From Cyanobacteria bacterium UBA7694 (GTDB lineage: Bacteria; Cyanobacteriota; Sericytochromatia; UBA7694), in the NCBI GenBank assembly GCA_002482705.1, contig DLGM01000339.1, positions 1 through 9,653 on the forward strand: a stretch of 9,653 nucleotides of DNA, read 5' to 3'. The notes under the pieces are model-generated. The model was given only the letters and a program-made list of their open reading frames with translations. It did no database searches and was not told where the DNA came from. Positions 1 to 6,079 of this stretch are shown in pieces. The translations under genes were made by a program, and so were the position numbers. The first letter of the stretch is position 1; every line of letters begins with the position of its first letter.

Positions 1-1149
1 ATTGACCGTGACCGGGCGCTGAGAAGTGAGGGTCACAAAACCATTGCCATCGGTTCCGGCATAAACCGCTGTCTGGCTCGACAGGGTATTGATGGCGCGG
101 GCAATTTCCTGGGCATTTTGCTCAGGCGTGTTGGTAGCTAAAAAGGTCATGGGAGTGGTCAGGGCAATCCCGTTGATCGTGATTGCATCGCCAGGGGGGG
201 TGACATTGCCAATGGCCCCGGCCCCGATCTGCAACGAAGTAAAACGCGTATCCGCCAACGAGAGTGTTTCACGGCGGAAGAGATTCAGGCCGCCCGCACC
301 GGGAACCCCTCTCCCTTCGACACGGATGTCGCGCTGGGTCGGCTGCCCATTGGCATCTAAATTGGTGAGCACAATGCCTTCCAAGGGAGCGGCCCCAGGG
401 GTGTCAAAAGTCCCGGTCGGAAAGGCCACTGCCCGCGCAGTAATACCGATTTCAGCAGTTTTAGCATTGATGCGATGTACCAGTGTTTGGGCATTCTGGG
501 CGGCGGTACGGCTGGGCGGAAGGGTATCCAAGGCTGAAAAGGCACCGATATCCACCCCATTGAGGATCAGATCACCGCCTTGAAGTGCAAACGAACCGGG
601 CAAGGCCGTGGTCAGAGCAGCGGTTTCCAAACGGGTGCGAAAAGTGCCGCTGTTGAGGCCGAGCAAATTGAGGCCCGTGCCCTCAAGGCCTAAGTTCTTT
701 TCAATGCGAAAAGGGGGATCATTGCTCTGGAACCCGCCAAACAGGAACTGCCCTTCATGGGTGGTATTGGCAATATCCGTTAGGCGCTCAAGCAAGCCAT
801 CGATTTCGCTGGCAATGCCGGAAATTTGCTGTTCGTTCAGGGCTTCACTGGCAGCACGAATGGTCAGCTCACGGGCACGGTTGAGCACTTCGGCCGCCTG
901 CCCAAGTTCATTGTCGGCAGCATAACTGAAGTCACGGGCCGTCAGGGCATTTTCACGCAGACGCTGCTGGAGAGCAATGCCTTGGGTATCATTGAGTACA
1001 CGACTGGCCCCAAAGGGATTTTCGCTCGGACGGCCAAATTGCACGCCACTGGTAACCTGATTTTGAGCCGTATAAATATTTTGCTGACGCTGGGTAATGC
1101 CCGCTAAGAGATTGCGGTTTTGCATTTGTGAAGTAATGCGGCTGATCAT
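1..1149 (-). CDS. flgL: Flagellar hook-associated protein 3 (FlgL), C-terminus cut off by window edge
   Basis: FlgL is the second hook-filament junction protein, exported by the flagellar type III system and assembled between FlgK and the flagellin filament. The frame is open from ATG at 1149 to base 1 (383 codons, no stop). The N-terminus (MISRITSQMQNRNLLAGITQ) and the helical stretch with TSGVQFGRPSENPFGASRVL (residues 33-52) are typical of the flagellin/FlgL D0-D1 region. HEGQFLFGGF at 131-140 is the usual FlgL signature. Residues about 192-240 (INGV-like LNGVDI, then LVHRINAKTAEIGITARA) and about 320-380 (ITINGIAL, then IARAINTL) look like two copies of the flagellin hook IN motif. They make this protein longer than the roughly 300-320 residues of enterobacterial FlgL. 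The start lies 3 bases after the flgK stop, with GGGAGC inside the flgK end as ribosome site. The C-terminal helix needed for assembly is outside the window. The family call is secure. Confidence 0.95.
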   Translation of the reverse strand, partial: MISRITSQMQNRNLLAGITQRQQNIYTAQNQVTSGVQFGRPSENPFGASRVLNDTQGIALQQRLRENALTARDFSYAADNELGQAAEVLNRARELTIRAASEALNEQQISGIASEIDGLLERLTDIANTTHEGQFLFGGFQSNDPPFRIEKNLGLEGTGLNLLGLNSGTFRTRLETAALTTALPGSFALQGGDLILNGVDIGAFSALDTLPPSRTAAQNAQTLVHRINAKTAEIGITARAVAFPTGTFDTPGAAPLEGIVLTNLDANGQPTQRDIRVEGRGVPGAGGLNLFRRETLSLADTRFTSLQIGAGAIGNVTPPGDAITINGIALTTPMTFLATNTPEQNAQEIARAINTLSSQTAVYAGTDGNGFVTLTSQRPVTVN

Positions 1150-1152
1150 GGA

Positions 1153-2838
1153 TTAGGCTCCCAGTCCGTTGACAATGCGGTTGAGCATTTCATCCATGGT
1201 GTTCATCACCCGTGCAGCGGCGGCAAAGGCCCGTTGGGCTTGTAACATATGCGTGAGTTCTTCATCGAGGTTGACCCCCGAGACCGCTTCACTCTGATTG
1301 CTGATCTGGTCACCTACCAGTTGTAGATTCTTTTGGGTACTTTCCGCCTGGGCAATCCGTGTCCCCATATCGGTGACCAAACTGCGGTAATAACTGTCGA
1401 GATTTTCGCCGCCAATCATGGCCTGAAAACGGACATTGGCCAAGGCCAGGGCTTTGGAATTGTCTCCTGGTGGAAAACCGGGCCCTCCGGCCACTGCCAC
1501 CAAACGGGGATCCGCTTGGAGGGTTTGCCCCACCGCAATATCCCGGGGGCTGGTGCCAATAAAAAAGGGACGGCCTGTCCCGCCATTGAGATCATAAGCG
1601 CTGCTGTGAATGTCATTGACCCGGTCAATCAGGGTGGCAGTCAGCTGGTTAACGCGGCTAATTGTTTGCGGAATGACCTGGGTTTTTGTGTCGAGCAGGG
1701 CCTGAAGGCGACCCCCGGTGCGGTTCATGAAGGTGCCATTGTTAAGTTGTAAGGTGGTGGTATCGGTCAGCGTATAGTCACCCCCACTGATACCCGTCAG
1801 GCTTAAGCCCACCCCGGTGGTTTGCACGCGGATAAAATCAGAACCGGGGCTACTCCCCCCCAAAGTCAAGCGCCCGGAAGGGTCAAGAGCAGCAGTGACC
1901 CCCGTCTGTTGGGTGCGGCTATTGATCAGATTGACTAAAAAGCCCGCATCATTGGCATTACTCACCGTTAGGGGCGGCTCACTGCCGAGGATATCAACCC
2001 CATTGATGACCAAATCTCCCCGGTTGAGGGTAAAGGGGAAACCCACCGGATTACGGCCCCGTAAAACAGCCTGTTCAGGACGCAATTGCATCGTTTCAGC
2101 CTGATCTTGAAATACGATCGTTTTACCGTCAATGAGGACATTGACCGAGCCATTGGGGTTTTCAAGCAATTGGAAGGAGGTATATTCGCTCAAGGTATCG
2201 AGAGCCCGATCCCGTTCATCGAGCAGGTCGGATGGGGTTTCACCGAGATTCACGCGCTTGGCAATTTCCCCATTGAGATGGGCAATGCCTGCCGTCAGGC
2301 GGTTAATATCCTGCACACTTTGGGCCAAATCGCGATCCGTGTCAGCCTGCAATTGGGTGACATCTTCGGTGAAGGTGCGCAGAGCATAGGTCAAATCGAC
2401 CGCACTGGCCACTACCGTACTGCGCAGACTCAGGTCTTCGGGACGCAGACTTAGCTGTTGCAAACCATTAAAAAATTTATCCAGGGCCAATCCCAGCCCC
2501 GATTCGCCCAATTCGCCCAGGGAGGCTTCCATGCGCTGGGCATAAGTTGACTGGGTTTGGTAATATTGCTGTTCTTGGGTTTTGGCTCGGTATTGGCGGT
2601 CAATAAATTGGTCACGAATGCGCTCAAGGGCATCGGCCTGAACCCCTGCGCCAATGCTGCCGGGATAACCATATCCCCCCACCCCTGTGCCATCCGGGGC
2701 TGCCGCCAAGTGCAGGCGCTGGCGACTATAACCGGCAACGCTGGCATTGGCGATATTGTGGCCAATCACGTCGAGACTCTGTTGATGGGCCAAAAGGGCG
2801 TTACTGGCGATGTTTAAACCCATAAAAGTGGGGCGCAT
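1153..2838 (-). CDS. flgK: Flagellar hook-associated protein 1 (FlgK)
   Basis: FlgK is the first junction protein on the hook, connecting it through FlgL to the filament. It is 561 residues, close to the usual 500-650. The N-terminus carries the rod/hook-type D0 helix (LNIASNALLAHQQSLDVIGH, then NIANASVAGYSRQR up to residue 41). The C-terminus has the matching FlgK signature SGVNLDEELTHMLQAQRAF (520-538) followed by ARVMNTMDEMLNRIVNGL. A central segment at about 273-327 (GDLVINGVDIL ... LVNLINSRTQQTGVTAAL) matches the flagellin hook IN motif that also appears in the adjacent FlgL. Export is by the flagellar type III apparatus, so no Sec signal is expected or seen. The ATG has a good ribosome site (GAGGT) that overlaps the TGA stop of flgN, suggesting translational coupling. 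An in-frame ATG at codon 6 is possible but poorly placed. Confidence 0.97.
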   Translation of the reverse strand: MRPTFMGLNIASNALLAHQQSLDVIGHNIANASVAGYSRQRLHLAAAPDGTGVGGYGYPGSIGAGVQADALERIRDQFIDRQYRAKTQEQQYYQTQSTYAQRMEASLGELGESGLGLALDKFFNGLQQLSLRPEDLSLRSTVVASAVDLTYALRTFTEDVTQLQADTDRDLAQSVQDINRLTAGIAHLNGEIAKRVNLGETPSDLLDERDRALDTLSEYTSFQLLENPNGSVNVLIDGKTIVFQDQAETMQLRPEQAVLRGRNPVGFPFTLNRGDLVINGVDILGSEPPLTVSNANDAGFLVNLINSRTQQTGVTAALDPSGRLTLGGSSPGSDFIRVQTTGVGLSLTGISGGDYTLTDTTTLQLNNGTFMNRTGGRLQALLDTKTQVIPQTISRVNQLTATLIDRVNDIHSSAYDLNGGTGRPFFIGTSPRDIAVGQTLQADPRLVAVAGGPGFPPGDNSKALALANVRFQAMIGGENLDSYYRSLVTDMGTRIAQAESTQKNLQLVGDQISNQSEAVSGVNLDEELTHMLQAQRAFAAAARVMNTMDEMLNRIVNGLGA

Positions 2839-2846
2839 AATTTACC

Positions 2847-3392
2847 TCAAGCGTCGAAATTGCAGGTGGCGACAGGTTCTGCCACGGGCTGTTGGAATGA
2901 ACCACGGTGGGAGTAGACCGCCGGTTCGGATGTTTGGGCCAGATCGTGGATCGATTCAAGGGTGAAATCCACATAAGCCTGGGCCTGTTGAATCAGGACT
3001 TGGTTTTGCTGTTGCAGAAGCGGGATCGCCCCCAAGTGCTGATGGATATTACGCTGAAGTGCTTGAAGCTGAACACGGCTGCGTAAATCGGGGACTTTGG
3101 CCAACAAATGGCCCAGAGAGCTATCTACCGGGGCCTGCACTTCCAGGGCGACTGCGGCCATCAGTTCTTGCCGTTGCGGCATGGCCCCTTGTAACAAAGT
3201 CAAACAGCGCTCCTGCTGCTGCAGAGCCTGTTCCAGTTCTGGGCGCTGATGGGTAATTAAGGCTGTACGCACTTGCTCTAGGAGCTGTACTAAGCAGCCG
3301 TAGAGTTGCTCTTCATAATGTAAGTGGGCCAACAGCGACGCAAGGGGTTGCGCCGCTGTTGCTTGGGATGACAAAGCAGCCACCCGGTTCAC
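2847..3392 (-). CDS. flgN: FlgN-family flagellar export chaperone (GTG start)
   Basis: Likely the cytosolic chaperone that binds the C-termini of FlgK and FlgL and keeps them unassembled until export. The protein is 181 residues, somewhat longer than typical FlgN (about 140-160), and almost entirely helical and glutamine/leucine-rich. It has the FlgN pattern: an N-terminal HLHYEEQLYGCLVQLLEQ helix (24-41), a central glutamine-rich coil, and a late helix with LLQQQNQVLIQQAQAYVDFT. The last 30 or so residues look disordered. It starts at GTG and overlaps the flgM stop by four bases (GTGA), with GATGAGG just upstream as ribosome site. A second in-frame GTG at codon 4 cannot be ruled out. FlgN sequences diverge strongly, so the call rests on length, helix pattern and position between flgM and its clients flgK and flgL. 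Confidence 0.85.
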   Translation of the reverse strand: MNRVAALSSQATAAQPLASLLAHLHYEEQLYGCLVQLLEQVRTALITHQRPELEQALQQQERCLTLLQGAMPQRQELMAAVALEVQAPVDSSLGHLLAKVPDLRSRVQLQALQRNIHQHLGAIPLLQQQNQVLIQQAQAYVDFTLESIHDLAQTSEPAVYSHRGSFQQPVAEPVATCNFDA

Positions 3393-3703
3393 GCCTCATC
3401 CCGATCCAGTTCCGACAAGCGGAACATGGCTTCGGCAATATCGGCAACAGGAGCATGGTAGGTTCCGGCCTCGAGTCGAGATTCAATCGCCTGTACCTTC
3501 GCTTCGCGAATATCTGGCAATTTCTTCACCTGCTCCGTCAGGCGCTGAATTTCCAGCCCCATTACAGAGACCTCAGCCTGATCTGGCCCCTGTACGGGGC
3601 TGGCCCCATACGCGGCAAACAGGTCAAAGACTGGCCCTATCCGTTGAACCGGCGATGGGCCCGTGATTCCGCTGAGATTCGGAATCGGATCATCAATTTT
3701 CAC
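3389..3703 (-). CDS. flgM: Anti-sigma-28 factor FlgM (GTG start)
   Basis: FlgM binds the flagellar sigma factor FliA/SigD and holds late flagellar genes off until the hook-basal body is complete; in many species it is then exported. The 104-residue protein begins MKIDDPIPNL, as FlgM proteins usually begin MKI. It then has a proline/glycine-rich disordered half, then AEVSVMGLEIQ (43-52, the usual DxVxLS-like stretch). The sigma-binding C-terminal helices follow, with LPDIREAKVQAIESRLEAGT (62-81) and YHAPVADIAEAMF, corresponding to the family consensus PDxRExKVxxLKxxIxxGxYxxxxxxIA. The start is GTG, with AAAGGCGG a few bases upstream. It is first in the flgM-flgN-flgK-flgL operon and overlaps flgN by four bases. 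A sigma-28-type promoter lies about 60 bases upstream, implying self-limiting feedback. Confidence 0.93.
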   Translation of the reverse strand: MKIDDPIPNLSGITGPSPVQRIGPVFDLFAAYGASPVQGPDQAEVSVMGLEIQRLTEQVKKLPDIREAKVQAIESRLEAGTYHAPVADIAEAMFRLSELDRDEA

Positions 3704-3722
3704 GTGGCACCGCCTTTACCCT

Positions 3723-3747
3723 GGTGGCTCAGCGTTCTTAAGCCACC
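3723..3747 (-). other. Inverted repeat in the flgM 5' leader
   Basis: Perfect 7-base arms GGTGGCT (3723-3729) and AGCCACC (3741-3747) surround an 11-base loop. In the predicted flgM mRNA it would form a hairpin ending about 20 bases before the start codon, just ahead of the ribosome site. No T tract follows on either strand, so it is not an intrinsic terminator. It may be a leader RNA structure or a protein-binding site. Function is unknown. Confidence 0.5.
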
Positions 3748-3763
3748 TGTGTTCTTAGTAGGC

Positions 3764-3790
3764 TTATCGGAAGCCAAGGCATCCGGCTTA
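3764..3790 (-). promoter_or_regulatory. Sigma-28 (FliA/SigD) promoter for the flgMNKL operon
   Basis: Read on the minus strand, TAAG (3790-3787) is followed after exactly 15 bases by TCCGATAA (3771-3764). The known sigma-28 consensus is TAAA-N15-GCCGATAA, so the match is 3/4 and 7/8 with ideal spacing. Transcription would start near 3757, leaving a leader of about 50 bases before the GTG of flgM. Position and orientation suit the operon. This is a prediction from motif match only. Confidence 0.75.
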
Positions 3791-3928
3791 AATCATCCCC
3801 ACAAAAAATATCACGCCGCAATGGATAAAAAAATGTATGACAGCCTCACCCGTCCCCCATGATTAAGCCTCTGGAAAGACAAAAATACAAAATGCAAGAA
3901 CTGCTCCCTCTGAGAATATAGCCATGTT

Positions 3929-4756
3929 ATGCTGGCGCATATGCAGACTGAGCGTTTTATTTGTCCTTTATGTCGTGAACCCTTCGGGAGTGAGTTTTTA
4001 TGCCCACAGGGGCATCGTTTTGATACCGCCCGTGAAGGTTATATCCACCTGCTACCCGTTCAGAAAAAAGGTTCCCGCGAGCCAGGAGATAATCCAGACA
4101 TGCTCACAGCTCGCCGCACCTTCCTAGAAGGTGGCCATTACCAACCGATTGTAGAAGCCATTACAACCGCATTCACGCATACCGGGACCCTAACGTCGCT
4201 GCTCGATTTGGGAGCTGGCGAAGGTTATTATACACAAGCGATGGCCCAAGCCTTTCCCGAGGCTGCGGTGTATGGCATTGATATTTCCAAAGCCGGAATC
4301 CGTGCAGCCGCCCGTCGCTACCCCCACTGCCGCTTTGCCATAGCCAGCAACCGGGATTTGCCCTTGGCAGACCAGAGTTTTTCACATGCCATGAATATCT
4401 TTGCCCCACTGGTCGATGAGGAGCTGGCCCGAATTTTGCTCCCAGAAGGCTATCTAGTAAGGGTTTCGCCAGCCCCCGAACATCTCCGGGAAATCAAGGC
4501 ACTGTTGTATAAAGACGTGCTGTTACACCCTGAGGATACCTATCACCCTCAAGGTTTTCATCGTATCGATCGCACCCGTGTGCAGCAGCCCTTTGTTATC
4601 AGGGAACTGACCACCTTGCATCAGCTCATTCACATGACCCCCTATGCCTGGAAACTAAACCATATCGATCCAACCGATCTAAGCACGGCCTTACCCCTGA
4701 CAATCACGCTCGATGTCTGGGTAACTATCTGGCGCAAACTCTCCATTCTGAGGTAA
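3929..4756 (+). CDS. rlmA: 23S rRNA (guanine-N1)-methyltransferase RlmA
   Basis: RlmA uses S-adenosylmethionine to methylate N1 of a guanine in hairpin 35 of 23S rRNA (G745 in E. coli; the TlrB branch modifies G748). The 275-residue length fits. The N-terminal zinc finger is intact: C12-P-L-C15, C25 and H29 (ICPLC ... CPQGHRFD). It is followed by the family stretch EGYIHLLPVQKKGSREPGDN (36-55) and ARRTFLEGGHYQPI. The Rossmann SAM-binding motif is LLDLGAGEGYY (91-101), with GIDISKAGIRAAARRYP following. The C-terminal half keeps HLREIKALLYKDVLLH and the LIHMTPYAWK motif. Similarity to E. coli RlmA runs end to end. The start is uncertain: ATG at 3929 or ATG at 3941 (codon 5), neither with a strong ribosome site. 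The stop is 4 bases before mntP, so the two are probably one transcript. The site specificity (745 versus 748) cannot be read from sequence alone. Confidence 0.94.
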   Translation: MLAHMQTERFICPLCREPFGSEFLCPQGHRFDTAREGYIHLLPVQKKGSREPGDNPDMLTARRTFLEGGHYQPIVEAITTAFTHTGTLTSLLDLGAGEGYYTQAMAQAFPEAAVYGIDISKAGIRAAARRYPHCRFAIASNRDLPLADQSFSHAMNIFAPLVDEELARILLPEGYLVRVSPAPEHLREIKALLYKDVLLHPEDTYHPQGFHRIDRTRVQQPFVIRELTTLHQLIHMTPYAWKLNHIDPTDLSTALPLTITLDVWVTIWRKLSILR

Positions 4757-4760
4757 TCTC

Positions 4761-5315
4761 ATGTCGACGTTCCTTTCCCCCATGATCTTAGGGCTCACCT
4801 TGGCCCTGGATTGTTTTGCGATAGCCATTTGTCAGGGTCTTGGCCTGCCTGCGGGGGTATCCCGCCGCCCTTTAGTAATCTTGGCCTTATTGTTTGGTGT
4901 TTTTCAGGCGGGCATGTTACTGATTGGTTATTTTACGGGGGGGACCCTGCTCAACTCACTGGGAGCCATGGCCGACTGGATTGCCGCCCTGCTGCTGTTT
5001 TTTATTGGGGGCAAAATGCTCAAAGAAGGCTTTGAAGAAGGCGAAGACGAAGAAGTCAGCCTGTTACGTCCCCGCGACTTTGTCTTATTGGCTATCGCCA
5101 CCAGCATTGATGCCCTAGCTGCGGGGGTATCATTGGTTGCCCTCAAAACCTCCGTATGGAGCACAGCCATCTGGGTGGGCTTAACCTCCACAGGTTTGGC
5201 CCTGCTCGGAGGGTTTGCGGGCAAACAACTGGGAGAATCGTTAGGGCGTCATGCGGAAAAAGTAGGCGGACTGGTCTTAATTGGGCTCGGACTTAAGATT
5301 TTGTTGTTTAAATAA
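4761..5315 (+). CDS. mntP: Manganese efflux pump MntP
   Basis: MntP is an inner-membrane exporter that removes excess Mn2+. The 184-residue protein has six hydrophobic segments in two related halves, the usual MntP architecture. Each half carries a conserved membrane aspartate: D17 in LGLTLALDCFAIAI and D117 in LAIATSIDALAAGVSLV. Other family landmarks are FGVFQAGMLLIGYF (45-58), LFFIGGKMLKEGF (79-91) and the C-terminal AEKVGGLVLIGLGLKIL. The acidic cytoplasmic loop at 92-98 (EEGEDEE) matches the E. coli protein in kind. Where many family members have DHW, this one has A-D72-W. A GAGGT ribosome site overlaps the rlmA stop region, 8 bases before the ATG, indicating coupled expression. In E. 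coli mntP is controlled by MntR and a manganese riboswitch; no riboswitch is visible here, where mntP sits second in an operon. Confidence 0.95.
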   Translation: MSTFLSPMILGLTLALDCFAIAICQGLGLPAGVSRRPLVILALLFGVFQAGMLLIGYFTGGTLLNSLGAMADWIAALLLFFIGGKMLKEGFEEGEDEEVSLLRPRDFVLLAIATSIDALAAGVSLVALKTSVWSTAIWVGLTSTGLALLGGFAGKQLGESLGRHAEKVGGLVLIGLGLKILLFK

Positions 5316-5338
5316 ACAGATAGAAGAATTCAAAAATA

Positions 5339-5368
5339 TTAACATAAGCATGGCTCTTATGTTATAAC
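5339..5368 (+). promoter_or_regulatory. Sigma-70-type promoter of the fasciclin lipoprotein gene
   Basis: TTAACA (5339-5344) matches the -35 consensus at 5 of 6 positions, and TATAAC (5363-5368) matches the -10 at 5 of 6, separated by 18 bases. Transcription would start near 5375, giving a leader of about 33 bases with AAGGAG at 5394-5399 ahead of the ATG at 5408. The fit is good for the gene position, but it is motif-based only. Confidence 0.6.
5340..5364. promoter_or_regulatory. Perfect inverted repeat spanning the -35/-10 spacer (candidate operator)
   Basis: TAACATAAG (5340-5348) and CTTATGTTA (5356-5364) are exact inverse complements separated by 7 bases. The dyad covers the whole spacer and touches both promoter boxes of the downstream lipoprotein gene. 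No T tract follows, so an mntP terminator is unlikely. The placement is typical of a repressor operator or of a site for an activator binding between -35 and -10, such as a MerR-type regulator. The binding protein is unknown. Confidence 0.55.
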
Positions 5369-5407
5369 GTGCATACCCTCATTTTATACCTTCAAGGAGT
5401 CTGCATC

Positions 5408-6022
5408 ATGAAACGTTTTGCCCTATTGTCTGTCTTGGCTCTCAGCCTGAGCGCTTGCGGAATGCCCGTTGGCCCCAATGGCAGCGGCGATATGACCCCA
5501 CCAGCCCCCCCCGTCATGCCCAGTGAAGAACCCACAGCCATGCCTACGGCCATGCCGAGTGCTGAACCCAGTGCCATGCCCAGCGCTGAACCTTCTACAG
5601 CCCCCACCGTTCAAGATATTGTTGATACCGCAATGGCTGCCGGTTCTTTTGATACCTTGGCCCAAGCACTGACTGCCGCAGAACTGGTGACCACTCTCAA
5701 AGGTGAAGGTCCTTTCACTGTGTTTGCTCCGACAGATGAAGCCTTTGCTAAAATCCCTCAGGCCGATCTCGAGGCTCTGCTTGCGGACAAAGAAAAATTG
5801 ACCAAGGTCCTGACCTACCATGTGGTCGCAGGCAATGTGCCCTCCAGCGCCGTTACTGGAATGACCGAGGCCACCACCGTTGAAGGCAATAAAATTGCCA
5901 TTAGTGTAGTGGATGGTATGGTCAAGCTCAACGGTAACACCACGGTCACGGCCGTTGATGTCGCCGCATCCAATGGCGTCATTCACGTCATTGACACCGT
6001 CTTGATGCCCCCGAACCTATAG
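5408..6022 (+). CDS. Fasciclin (FAS1)-domain lipoprotein
   Basis: A lipid-anchored envelope protein of 204 residues with one FAS1 domain, a fold linked to adhesion and matrix contact. The N-terminus is a lipoprotein signal peptide, [17 protein letters not shown], with lipobox L14-S-A-C17. A flexible linker (about 20-66) is rich in proline, methionine, serine and alanine and contains near-repeats of the type [15 protein letters not shown]. The FAS1 domain fills residues 67-204: H1 box [11 protein letters not shown] (103-113), the YH motif Y137-H138 in [11 protein letters not shown], and H2 box [12 protein letters not shown] (190-201). The ATG at 5408 is chosen over an upstream in-frame ATG at 5369 because it has AGGAG at proper distance and begins the signal peptide. 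It is monocistronic, with its own promoter and terminator. The ligand is unknown. Such proteins are also often induced by stress or biofilm growth, but nothing here shows that. Confidence 0.93.
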   Translation: MKRFALLSVLALSLSACGMPVGPNGSGDMTPPAPPVMPSEEPTAMPTAMPSAEPSAMPSAEPSTAPTVQDIVDTAMAAGSFDTLAQALTAAELVTTLKGEGPFTVFAPTDEAFAKIPQADLEALLADKEKLTKVLTYHVVAGNVPSSAVTGMTEATTVEGNKIAISVVDGMVKLNGNTTVTAVDVAASNGVIHVIDTVLMPPNL

Positions 6023-6035
6023 ATTCATTTGACCG

Positions 6036-6061
6036 AGGCCCGCTCTATGGCGGGCCTTTTT
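6036..6061 (+). terminator. Intrinsic terminator of the fasciclin lipoprotein gene
   Basis: An eight-base stem AGGCCCGC (6036-6043) pairs perfectly with GCGGGCCT (6050-6057) around a 6-base loop and runs directly into five Ts (6057-6061). It ends 39 bases after the stop codon. On the opposite strand there is no T tract after the stem, so it does not serve the converging amylase gene well. Confidence 0.92.
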
Positions 6062-6079
6062 GCGTTCATAGGAGGGAAC

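Larger units (their letters stand above)
3704..3928. other. Divergent intergenic region between flgM and rlmA
   Basis: These 225 bases separate two divergent operons. The flgM-proximal half holds the sigma-28 promoter, the GGTGGCT/AGCCACC hairpin and a small GGCTT/AAGCC dyad (3761-3775) over the -10 element. The rlmA-proximal half is A-rich (about 3825-3900), and no convincing -35/-10 pair for rlmA could be assigned. No conserved manganese (yybP-ykoY) riboswitch pattern was recognised. No gene is supported here. Confidence 0.7.

Noticed and set aside
89..1107. Plus-strand open frames opposite flgL
   Set aside because: The minus strand encodes an unbroken FlgL with family motifs; the plus-strand frames are fragmentary shadows without recognisable domains.
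3359..3862. 167-codon open frame on the plus strand across flgM and the intergenic region
   Set aside because: It overlaps the well-supported flgM and flgN antisense, has no family resemblance, and crosses the sigma-28 promoter region.
3860..3928. Manganese (yybP-ykoY) riboswitch ahead of rlmA-mntP
   Set aside because: Considered because E. coli mntP has one, but the stretch is too short and shows none of the conserved loop sequences.
5340..5364. Terminator for mntP
   Set aside because: The dyad is AT-rich, lacks a following T tract and overlaps a good promoter for the next gene, so an operator is the better reading.
5423..5986. 187-codon open frame on the minus strand opposite the fasciclin gene
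   Set aside because: It lies antisense to a gene with signal peptide, lipobox and FAS1 motifs; its translation is His/Gly-rich with no family resemblance and no ribosome site, as expected of a codon-bias shadow.
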